A stretch of DNA of 64,000 nucleotides from Dermacoccus nishinomiyaensis (GTDB lineage: Bacteria > Actinomycetota > Actinomycetes > Actinomycetales > Dermatophilaceae). The notes beneath the pieces were generated by a model. The model was not told the origin of the DNA. It worked only from the letters and a program-made list of their open reading frames with translations, and searched no databases. The DNA lies in NCBI RefSeq assembly GCF_900447535.1, contig NZ_UFXX01000001.1:248001-312000 (forward strand), read 5' to 3'. Shown here one piece after another: positions 50,085-57,004 of this stretch; within the stretch, counting starts at the first letter, position 1; each line of letters opens with the position of its first letter. The translations under genes were made by a program, and so were the position numbers.

Positions 50085-51446
50085 ATGATCGAGGTCGTCG
50101 GCATCGAGGACGGTGGGTGGGCGCTGCTGCCCGCCCACCTTCGGCAACTCGTCACGGACGCTGACGTCGTCGTCGGCGGGCGACGGCACCTGGAGCTGCT
50201 GCCGCAGGTGGAGGGCCAGGAGCGCCGCACGTGGCCGCGCCCGTTGCGCGACGGGCTGCGCGAGCTCCTGTTCCATGCCGATGACCATGCCCATGGGCGC
50301 GCCACGTCGTCCGACGCCCACGAGATGGACGATGCCGCGTCCGGGCGCGTGGTCGTGCTCGCCTCCGGCGATCCGCTGCGCTCGGGTGTCGCGACGACGC
50401 TCATCGACGAGTTCGGTGCGGGCGCCGTTCGCGTCCATCCCGCACTGTCGAGCGAAACCCTCGCGCGCGCCCGGATGGGGTGGGCGGCCGAGAGCGTCGA
50501 CGTCGTGACGACGGTGGGCCGCAGCATCGAGCGAGTGCGCCCGTTCGTCACGCCCAGAGCGCGACTCGTCGTGCTGTGCTCCGACGCGCGCGGCCCGGGC
50601 GAGCTCGCCGCGCTGCTCGTGCAGTCGGGAGCACCGGAGGCGAGGCTGACGGCGTGGTGGCACCTCGGCGGGCCCGGGGAAGGGTCGCTACAGGCCACCG
50701 CCCAGGGGTGGCCCGACGGGGAACGCGACCTCGCCGAGCCGATTCCCGACCTCGTCCTCGTCTGCGTCGAGGTGCCCGACGAACTGGGCGCGGCCGACGT
50801 CGTCGGGACGGTTCCGGGCCGCGCCGAGACGTGGTTCGGCAATGACGGGCTCATCACGAAACGCGACGTGCGGGCTGCGGCACTCGCGCGATTGCGCCCC
50901 ACGCGCGGCGCGCTGCTCTGGGATCTCGGCGCCGGCTCGGGGGCCGTCGGCATCGAATGGGCGCTCGCCGCGCCCGATGCTCGCACCGTCGCCGTCGAAC
51001 GCGATGCCGTACGCGCCGAACGCGCCCGCGAGAACGCCCGCGCCCTCGGAGTCGATCATCGCGTCGACGTCGTCGAGGCGAGCGTCCACGATGTAGCCGT
51101 CCACGGCGCGCAGCACCCCGATGGCACCGCCTGCGGCCCCTGCCGTGACGGCGCCGCTCGCGCCACGAGCGACGCCCGTCACAGCGCTCCCGATGCGGTC
51201 TTCTTCGGTGGCGGGCTGAGCGCTGAGGCTGTGGACGCTGCCCTCGCGGCTCTACGCCCCGGTGGCCGCCTCGTCGCTCACGCCGTCACGCTCGAGAGCG
51301 AGAGCATCCTCCTCGACGCCTGGCGCACGCATGGCGGCGACCTCACGCGCCTGGCCGTCGAACACCTCGAACCCCTCGGCCGACTGCACGGCTGGCGCCC
51401 CGCGCGCGCCGTCGTCCAGTGGAGCTACGCGAAGGATCTGACATGA
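50085..51446 (+). CDS. cobL: bifunctional precorrin-6B C5,15-methyltransferase (decarboxylating)
   Basis: A 453-aa fusion of CbiE (C5 methyltransferase, about 1-245) and CbiT (C15 methyltransferase/decarboxylase, about 260-453). The first half has VVGIEDGGWALLPAHL, ADVVVGGRRHLELLP and VVVLASGDPLRSGVATTL. The second begins FGNDGLITKRDVRAAALARL with SAM motif I LLWDLGAGSGAVGIEWALA near residue 280. A ~40-residue Asp/His-rich insert in the CbiT half is unusual. It has no riboswitch although it diverges from a riboswitch-led operon. cobM overlaps at ATGA. Confidence 0.95.
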   Translation: MIEVVGIEDGGWALLPAHLRQLVTDADVVVGGRRHLELLPQVEGQERRTWPRPLRDGLRELLFHADDHAHGRATSSDAHEMDDAASGRVVVLASGDPLRSGVATTLIDEFGAGAVRVHPALSSETLARARMGWAAESVDVVTTVGRSIERVRPFVTPRARLVVLCSDARGPGELAALLVQSGAPEARLTAWWHLGGPGEGSLQATAQGWPDGERDLAEPIPDLVLVCVEVPDELGAADVVGTVPGRAETWFGNDGLITKRDVRAAALARLRPTRGALLWDLGAGSGAVGIEWALAAPDARTVAVERDAVRAERARENARALGVDHRVDVVEASVHDVAVHGAQHPDGTACGPCRDGAARATSDARHSAPDAVFFGGGLSAEAVDAALAALRPGGRLVAHAVTLESESILLDAWRTHGGDLTRLAVEHLEPLGRLHGWRPARAVVQWSYAKDLT

Positions 51447-52186
51447 CCGTTCACTTCATCGGTGCCGGCCCCGGCGCCGCCGACCTGCTGACGCTGCGCG
51501 CGGTGCGCCTGATCGAGAGTTCGCAGGTGTGCTTGTACGCCGGCACCTACCTCGACGACGCCGTCCTCGCCCATTGCCCGCCGGGCGCGCGCCGCGTCGA
51601 CACACAGCACCTCACCCTCGACGAGATCATCGACGAGATCGTCGCCGCGGATGCGCTGGGGCACGACGTCGCGCGTCTGTGCTCGGGCGACCCTTCCGTC
51701 TACAGCGCCGTGGCCGAGCAGGGCCGTCGCCTCGACGCAGCCGGTATCGCCTGGGACGTCTGCCCGGGCGTGCCGGCCTACGCGGCCACAGCCGCGCGTG
51801 TCGGACGCGAGCTGACGGTGCCCGAGGTGACGCAGTCGGTCGTCCTGACGCGTGCACAGCGCGATTCGACGCCGATGCCGGCGGGTGAGGAGCTCGCGAA
51901 CTTCGCGCGGACGGGGGCGACACTCGTGCTCCACCTCGCGATCCGTCACACGCGGCGGCTGGCACACGAGCTGGCCGAGCACTACGGCACCGACTGTCCT
52001 GTTGTCGTGGGCTCGCAGGTCAGCAGCCCCGACGAACTCATCCTGCGCGGCACGCTCGCCGACATCGCCGATCAGGTCGAGGACGCCGGGCTGCGGCAGG
52101 CCGCCGTCATCCTCGTCGGGCCTGCGCTCGCGGCCCACGGCTTCGCCGAGTCGCACCTCTACAGCTGCAGCCGCGAACGAACGTGA
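51443..52186 (+). CDS. cobM: precorrin-4 C11-methyltransferase
   Basis: A 247-aa tetrapyrrole methylase that adds a methyl group at C11 of precorrin-4. Blocks in order: VHFIGAGPGAADLLTLRAV, CLYAGTYLDDAVLAHCP, VARLCSGDPSVYSAVAEQ with the SAM-binding GDPS, VCPGVPAYAATAARVGREL and TLVLHLAIRHTRRLAHEL. A reading eight codons longer exists; ATG 51443 overlaps the cobL stop. A strong hairpin follows the stop, so cobL-cobM is a complete two-gene unit. Confidence 0.96.
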   Translation: MTVHFIGAGPGAADLLTLRAVRLIESSQVCLYAGTYLDDAVLAHCPPGARRVDTQHLTLDEIIDEIVAADALGHDVARLCSGDPSVYSAVAEQGRRLDAAGIAWDVCPGVPAYAATAARVGRELTVPEVTQSVVLTRAQRDSTPMPAGEELANFARTGATLVLHLAIRHTRRLAHELAEHYGTDCPVVVGSQVSSPDELILRGTLADIADQVEDAGLRQAAVILVGPALAAHGFAESHLYSCSRERT

Positions 52187-52190
52187 CGCA

Positions 52191-52223
52191 CGAGAGCCAC
52201 CGCGTCATCGGCGGTGGCTCTCG
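52191..52223 (+). terminator. terminator after cobM
   Basis: A perfect 13-bp stem (52191-52203 with 52211-52223), loop GTCATCG, starting 4 nt after the cobM stop. The outer part shares the GAGAGCC/GGCTCTC core with the hairpin after rpsA. Confidence 0.75.
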
Positions 52224-52259
52224 GGTGGCCTGCTCGGTCGGTGTCCTGACCGGCGTCGC

Positions 52260-52784
52260 TCAAAACCGGTGTGTCGGGTTCTGCCCGTCGACGTCGTTCG
52301 TGCCGTTCGCGCCGGGGTAGGGGCCCTGTTGCGCCTGGTAGGGGCCGTTCTGGGTCTGACGACGCTGCTGTTGCGCGAAGGCTTGCTCGCGCTGCTTGCG
52401 ACCGCGACGCACCATGAAGAACAGGACGAGCGCGGCGACGACGAGCAGCGGCAACCCGATGAACATGAACACGAGCCCGCCGAAGAATCGCCCGACCCCG
52501 CTGCTGCGACGCTTCTTGCGGGACGGCGTGCGCCGCCGCTCGGGCTGCTGCCCGATGGACTGCTGGTTCGTCGACGCGTCGACGAACGCGACGTTCTGGG
52601 CACCGTGCGCCGCAACGCCTGCCGTCCCAACGCCCCCGGTCACAGCTGCGGCTCGTGCTGACGACGCAGACGAGACGCTGGTCGACGCGGCAGTCACCGA
52701 CGTGGGTTCAGCAGCGGACGCCGGGCCCGCGCCTTCGACGAGCAAGCAAACGGCAGCCGCGCCGGCGACAAGAATTCGACGCAT
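52260..52784 (-). CDS. secreted/membrane-anchored hypothetical protein
   Basis: A 174-aa protein with a signal peptide (RRILVAGAAAVCLLVEGAGPASA, cleavage likely after ASA near residue 25), a Ser/Thr/Ala-rich extracellular stretch of about 50 residues, a basic patch RRRTPSRKKRRSS and one membrane segment (FFGGLVFMFIGLPLLVVAALVLFFMV, about 98-123). A Gln/Gly/Pro-rich C-terminal tail follows. No LPxTG motif. I do not recognise the family. ATG 52784 follows GGGGGAG. The gene is transcribed alone between cobM and cobIJ, with no visible link to cobalamin. Confidence 0.75.
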   Translation of the reverse strand: MRRILVAGAAAVCLLVEGAGPASAAEPTSVTAASTSVSSASSARAAAVTGGVGTAGVAAHGAQNVAFVDASTNQQSIGQQPERRRTPSRKKRRSSGVGRFFGGLVFMFIGLPLLVVAALVLFFMVRRGRKQREQAFAQQQRRQTQNGPYQAQQGPYPGANGTNDVDGQNPTHRF

Positions 52785-52907
52785 CGTTCTCCCCCTTGAA
52801 CGGTGATGTTCCGGTATCACGTGCATCTAACCGGGGTTCGTGACGGCCCGCAACCGAACCCGCACCCCGCGTCGGCCTGATATCTGTCTCAGGCAGACTC
52901 GCGTGGC

Positions 52908-53198
52908 TCAGGCGGGCTCGTCCAGCGGGAACTGATCGAGCAGCGCGTCGATCTCGGCGGGGTCGTGTCGGCCCGGCTGCTCCGGAGCCCCGGCTTCGGC
53001 GGAGGCCTCGACGAGCGCCTCCCCGAGGTGATGGGCCTCGGCGGGCGAGAGGTTGGTGTCGCGGATGAGGTCGTGGACGTCGCCGCGGGCGACGAGATGC
53101 ACCTGGGCCCCATCCACCTCGACACCGAGCGTCGAGCCGTCGGGGTAGGTGACCGACGGCGACTCGGAGGAGCCGGCGTGGGGGGTGAAGTCGCTCAT
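52908..53198 (-). CDS. small acidic hypothetical protein
   Basis: A 96-aa acidic soluble protein. The core VTYPDGSTLGVEVDGAQVHLVARGDV resembles a short beta-rich domain and is followed by a helix rich in Ala/Glu (AEAHHLGEALVEASAEAG). I cannot assign a family. ATG 53198 is chosen because TAGCGT ends 7 nt upstream on the minus strand; a 13-codon longer reading lacks that support. It lies between the membrane protein gene and cobIJ. A transcript from the cobG promoter through cobIJ would read into it. Confidence 0.65.
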   Translation of the reverse strand: MSDFTPHAGSSESPSVTYPDGSTLGVEVDGAQVHLVARGDVHDLIRDTNLSPAEAHHLGEALVEASAEAGAPEQPGRHDPAEIDALLDQFPLDEPA

Positions 53199-53205
53199 AT
53201 CCCTG

Positions 53206-53211
53206 ACGCTA
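53206..53211 (-). promoter_or_regulatory. -10 box of the 96-aa protein gene, leaderless
   Basis: TAGCGT on the minus strand ends 7 nt before ATG 53198. Confidence 0.45.
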
Positions 53212-53270
53212 CGTGCCCGCGGGTCTCCTGTGTCCATAGAGACCCGACGGTTTTTCGACCGCCGACGTGA

Positions 53271-54848
53271 TCACCTCGTCGGGACGTATCGCGCCGTCCA
53301 CACGCGCCCGTCCGCCGTGGTGCGGGTGCCCTGGGAGCCGACGATGACGAGGCAACCCATGTCGATCGTCTCGGGGTCGAGCGCGGCCACGCTCGTCACC
53401 TCGAGGGCCTCCTGCTCGCGGCCGACATGACGTGCGACGACGACGGGGCGATCGCCTGGTAGTTCCTCACGCAGCACGGCGAGCGCCTGGGCGAACTGGT
53501 GAGGGCGGCTCGCCGAGCGGGGGTTGTAGAACGCCATCGCGACGTCGGCGCGGGCACAGGCGCGCAGACGCGCGTCGATGACGTCCCACGGCTTGAGGCG
53601 GTCGGACAGCGAGATGAGCGCGTGGTCGCCACCGAGCACGGCTCCGGCCAGCGCGGCCGCGGCGTGCGCCGCCGTCACGCCGGGAACGACATGCACGGGC
53701 ACCGAGGCGAGTGCGGCGTTCTCGGGTCGCTCGCGCGCCTCGAAGACGGCCGACGCCATCCCGAACACCCCGGCGTCGCCCCCAGAGACGACGGCGACAT
53801 CGTGCCCGTCTTGCGCCAGTTCGAGGGCCTGGGTGCCGCGATCGACCTCGACCGTGTTGCCGCTCGGGAGCCGGACGAGGCCATCGCGTGTGGGGACCCG
53901 GGCCACGTAAGGCGCATAGCCGATGACGTACGAGACGCGCCCCAGGACGTCAGCCGCCTCGGGCGTCAGCCAGGCGTCGGGGCCGGGCCCGAGCCCAACG
54001 ACGAACACGGTTCCGGGCTCGCCCGACCTCTCGGACGTCGCTGCGGCGGGCAGCACGCCGGGGACTCGCTGCATCGCGGTCCGGCTCGAACTGCTCGCGC
54101 TTCCCGACGCGCGGCCGGCGGCGTCGGCGCGTCGATCGAGCCCGGGCACGACGACGAGCGACATGTACGGCACGTGCGACGGGTCGACCTGTGTGACAGG
54201 GAGGAGGCGTTCACCGTCACGGCTCGCCCGCTCGACGTACCAGGCGCGCTCGAGCAGGCCCGCCTGGGCGAGTGCTTCGCGCACGTTCGCGAAGGTGCGG
54301 CCCAGCTTCATGATGACGGCGGCGTCGGTGTCGGCGAGGCGGCGCGCCATCTCGGTGACGGGGAGGGTGCCGGGCAGCACGGTGAGCACGTCCTCGTGCC
54401 GGCACAACCCTGTCGACAGGCCTGCGGACGCCGCGGAGACCGACGTCACCCCGGGCACGACATGGGCGTCGAAACGCTCGGCGAGCAGGTCGTGGACGTA
54501 CATCGACGAACCGAAGAACAACGGGTCGCCCTCGGCGAGCAGGACGACGCTGCGTCCGGCCTCGAGGTGGGCGCCGAGGCGCTCGGCGCACTCGAGGTAG
54601 AACGCCGCCATCGCACCGTGGTAGCCGCCGGGATGGTCGATCTCACCAGTCGTCACGGGGTAGACGAGCTCTTCCTCGACGACGCCGTCCGGGATGAGAT
54701 CGGCCGCGATGGCGCGTGCGGTGCTCGGACGATGACCGGCGCGGTGGTAGGCGACGACGTCAGCGGTCTCGATGAGCCGAGCGGCCTTGCGGGTGATGAG
54801 TTCGGGGTCACCGGGGCCGACGCCGACGCACCACAGGCTGCCCGTCAT
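53271..54848 (-). CDS. cobIJ: fusion of precorrin-2 C20-methyltransferase and precorrin-3B C17-methyltransferase
   Basis: A 525-aa CobI-CobJ fusion, a known arrangement in actinobacteria. CobI (about 1-245) has LWCVGVGPGDPELITRKAA, LLAEGDPLFFGSSMYVHDL and VVPGVTSVSAASAG. A Ser/Arg/Ala-rich linker (about 245-275) follows. CobJ (about 275-525) has VFVVGLGPGPDAWLTPEA, VAVVSGGDAGVFGMASAVFE, VHVVPGVTAAHAAAALAGA and the CobJ-specific FYNPRSASRPHQF. The two steps lie either side of the CobG step. ATG 54848 overlaps the cobH stop. Confidence 0.95.
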   Translation of the reverse strand: MTGSLWCVGVGPGDPELITRKAARLIETADVVAYHRAGHRPSTARAIAADLIPDGVVEEELVYPVTTGEIDHPGGYHGAMAAFYLECAERLGAHLEAGRSVVLLAEGDPLFFGSSMYVHDLLAERFDAHVVPGVTSVSAASAGLSTGLCRHEDVLTVLPGTLPVTEMARRLADTDAAVIMKLGRTFANVREALAQAGLLERAWYVERASRDGERLLPVTQVDPSHVPYMSLVVVPGLDRRADAAGRASGSASSSSRTAMQRVPGVLPAAATSERSGEPGTVFVVGLGPGPDAWLTPEAADVLGRVSYVIGYAPYVARVPTRDGLVRLPSGNTVEVDRGTQALELAQDGHDVAVVSGGDAGVFGMASAVFEARERPENAALASVPVHVVPGVTAAHAAAALAGAVLGGDHALISLSDRLKPWDVIDARLRACARADVAMAFYNPRSASRPHQFAQALAVLREELPGDRPVVVARHVGREQEALEVTSVAALDPETIDMGCLVIVGSQGTRTTADGRVWTARYVPTR

Positions 54849-55519
54849 CACAGGATCTCCTGCTCGGTCGCGAGGGCGTTGACGGCGGCCGCAGCCATGG
54901 CTGAGCCTCCCCGGCGCCCATGGACGGTCAGCCAGGGGATCTGTGATCCGTCGTCGAGACGATGCTCGGCGAGAGCGACCTTGGACTCGGCGGAGCCGAC
55001 GAAACCGACGGGCATCCCGACGATCGCAGCCGGGCGCGGGGCGCCGTCGAGCAGCATCTCGAGCAGGTGGAACAGGGCCGTCGGGGCGTTGCCGATGGCG
55101 ACGACGGCGCCGTCGAGGTGCGGTGCCCACAACGACGCGGCGGCGGCCGAGCGAGTCGTCGACCAGGCCTGTGCGAGCGCCGGCACCTGCGGTTCGCGCA
55201 GCGTACAGATGACGTCGTTGTCGGCGGGCAGTCGGCTGCGCGTCACGCCCGCGGCGAGCATGTGCGAGTCGGTGATGACGGGCGCGCCGGCGCGCAACGC
55301 GGCGAGAGCGGCCTCGCCGACGTCCGTGCTGCCGGCGATCTCGTCGATGACGCCGACGTCGCCTGCGGCATGCGCGACCCGCACCGCAGCACGGTGGACG
55401 CCCTCGGGCAGGTGGTCGAGCGTCACCTCACGACGGATCGTCGCGAACGACTCGCGATAGATGGCACGCCCGTCACGCTCGTAGTCGTAGCGGCGGGTCG
55501 GGGGAGCGATGTCGGTCAT
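54848..55519 (-). CDS. cobH: precorrin-8X methylmutase
   Basis: A 223-aa CbiC/CobH enzyme that moves the C11 methyl group to C12, giving hydrogenobyrinic acid. Blocks are RESFATIRREVTLDHLPEGV, the catalytic His region AAVRVAHAAGDV, PVITDSHMLAAGVTRSRLP with the TDxxM signature, AIGNAPTALFHLLEML and VGMPVGFVGSAESK. A longer reading from 55612 is set aside because ATG 55519 overlaps the cobG stop (ATGA). Middle gene of cobG-cobH-cobIJ. Confidence 0.95.
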   Translation of the reverse strand: MTDIAPPTRRYDYERDGRAIYRESFATIRREVTLDHLPEGVHRAAVRVAHAAGDVGVIDEIAGSTDVGEAALAALRAGAPVITDSHMLAAGVTRSRLPADNDVICTLREPQVPALAQAWSTTRSAAAASLWAPHLDGAVVAIGNAPTALFHLLEMLLDGAPRPAAIVGMPVGFVGSAESKVALAEHRLDDGSQIPWLTVHGRRGGSAMAAAAVNALATEQEIL

Positions 55520-56814
55520 GAGCGGCCGTTCGGGTCGAGGATGTCGGTCAGGTTGTGAGGGGCGACGACGAGATGATGCTCGCCGGCGGGGCGGCCGCAC
55601 GCACGCTCGCACCCGACGACGTGGACGCGGGGTGCGGCGGAAACGGTGGCACGTCGATCATCGGCGCTGGCATGCTCGGGCGTGCTAGCAGCGATGACGC
55701 TGCCGATGCGGCTGTCATCGAGCGCCGTGTCACACCAGTTGCCGTCGTCGAAGATCCTCGCCGCGGCCCGCGTGAGGTCGAGCGTCGAGACGTCGGTGCG
55801 ACGGCAGTACGGTGCGCCGACGCAGGCGCTGAATCGCGCTCGGGCCGAACCGGGTTCGGTGACGAATCCGGCGCCGCGCAGATGCCTGGTCGCGCTGGGC
55901 AGGTCGGCGCCGTCGCGCAGCGTACGCACGACGATGCTGCGCTCGGGGGTGACGACGACGTCCTGCGTCACCTCGTCCAGGGCGCGAGCGGCCGGCGCGT
56001 CGAGCAGGCCGAGCGGGAGATGAACCTCAAGGCGGCTCTTGGACGTGGCCGCCGCGGTGCCGGTCGCGGGCCGGGCCTCGGCGCGGGGCATATCGGCGGC
56101 GCTCACCTCGGCGGCGCGCACCCGCTCGTCGAGTCGGGCGAAGAACGGATGATCGTCGGGCAGGTCGGTGACGTTCCAGAACCGCCCGTCATCATGCTGC
56201 GTCGTCGCGACGAAGTCCTCCGCGACAGCGACCAGCGTCGCCGCGGCCTGGTGCGCAGCACATGCGAACGACCGGCCACCGACGCGCACTTCGCCGGCAC
56301 GCATCTGATCGACGCGCATCTCACCCGTCCACGAGCTGTCGTCGTCCGCGCCGAAAGCGAACGCGACATCGGCCGGCACCGCGGGCAGCGTCTCGTCCCC
56401 GGCGGCCAGCGCGAAGATCCATCGCCCCGACAGTGACGCCAACGACGGCGTGTCGACGATCGCCGAATCCAGTTGCTGCACCAGGGAATCGAGCGACGCA
56501 TCCGGCCCCGCGACGATGTTGCGCACCCGCTCGTGGGTTGCTGACGGCAGCATCCCGAGCGCCGCGACGGCGTCGACGAACGCGCCCGGCAGCGGCTCGT
56601 CCAAGCCGCGAAGCTGCAGGTTGCCGCGTGACGTCAGCTGGACGAACGGCTGGCCGAATCGTTCGGCAAGATCGCACACCGTCACGAGGTCATGGCTCGA
56701 CACGCGGCCACCGGGCACGCGCAGGCGGACAATGGCGCCGTCGGCAGCTGCGAACGGGCGCAGCACACCGGGGCAGCGGTCGTCGACATCTCGTACGGGC
56801 ACAGCGAGCAGCAT
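55516..56814 (-). CDS. cobG: precorrin-3B synthase
   Basis: A 432-aa sulfite/nitrite-reductase-like iron-sulfur protein that hydroxylates precorrin-3A with O2. This step defines the aerobic cobalamin route. The N-terminal ferredoxin-like half has GAIVRLRVPGGRVSSHDL and FVQLTSRGNLQLRGL. The 4Fe-4S ligands are CVGAPYC (Cx5C) and CERAC (Cx3C) near the C-terminus. ATG 56814 has GGAG upstream and lies under the -10 region of the divergent cobN promoter. No riboswitch on this strand. Confidence 0.93.
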   Translation of the reverse strand: MLLAVPVRDVDDRCPGVLRPFAAADGAIVRLRVPGGRVSSHDLVTVCDLAERFGQPFVQLTSRGNLQLRGLDEPLPGAFVDAVAALGMLPSATHERVRNIVAGPDASLDSLVQQLDSAIVDTPSLASLSGRWIFALAAGDETLPAVPADVAFAFGADDDSSWTGEMRVDQMRAGEVRVGGRSFACAAHQAAATLVAVAEDFVATTQHDDGRFWNVTDLPDDHPFFARLDERVRAAEVSAADMPRAEARPATGTAAATSKSRLEVHLPLGLLDAPAARALDEVTQDVVVTPERSIVVRTLRDGADLPSATRHLRGAGFVTEPGSARARFSACVGAPYCRRTDVSTLDLTRAAARIFDDGNWCDTALDDSRIGSVIAASTPEHASADDRRATVSAAPRVHVVGCERACGRPAGEHHLVVAPHNLTDILDPNGRS

Positions 56815-56829
56815 ACGAGCCGTCTCCGT

Positions 56830-56835
56830 TAGGCT
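56830..56835 (+). promoter_or_regulatory. -10 box of the cobN transcript
   Basis: TAGGCT would start transcription near 56842, just before the riboswitch. Its -35 position falls within the first codons of the divergent cobG, so the two promoters are tightly packed. Confidence 0.45.
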
Positions 56836-56841
56836 CGGGCA

Positions 56842-56989
56842 CGGTCGTCAGGTGATGGAACCCGGTGCGAATCCGGGACGGTCCCGCCACTGTGTGTCCG
56901 ACGCGTGCGTCGGCGAGTCAGGAACGCCCTGACGATCGACTCCCGTGCCACGGGAGCCCTCTCATGACGACGCGGGCGTGGACACCCGC
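56842..56989 (+). promoter_or_regulatory. cobalamin riboswitch (cobN-bluB/cobT-VOC operon)
   Basis: The core CCCGGTGCGAATCCGGGACG, then GGTCCCGCCACTGTGTG and the B12-box GCGAGTCAGGAACGCC, match the cobalamin class. Three downstream stems, GTCAGG-CCTGAC, CTCCCG-CGGGAG (about 56940-56956) and CGCGG-CCGCG (56971-56990), stand just ahead of the AAGGAG of cobN and could mask it. Confidence 0.9.
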
Positions 56990-57004
56990 GAAGGAGCTGC
57001 CCTC

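Noticed and set aside
56945-57004. GTG 56945 as cobN start
   Set aside because: It lies within the riboswitch expression platform; ATG 57005 has AAGGAG upstream and begins the conserved CobN N-terminus.
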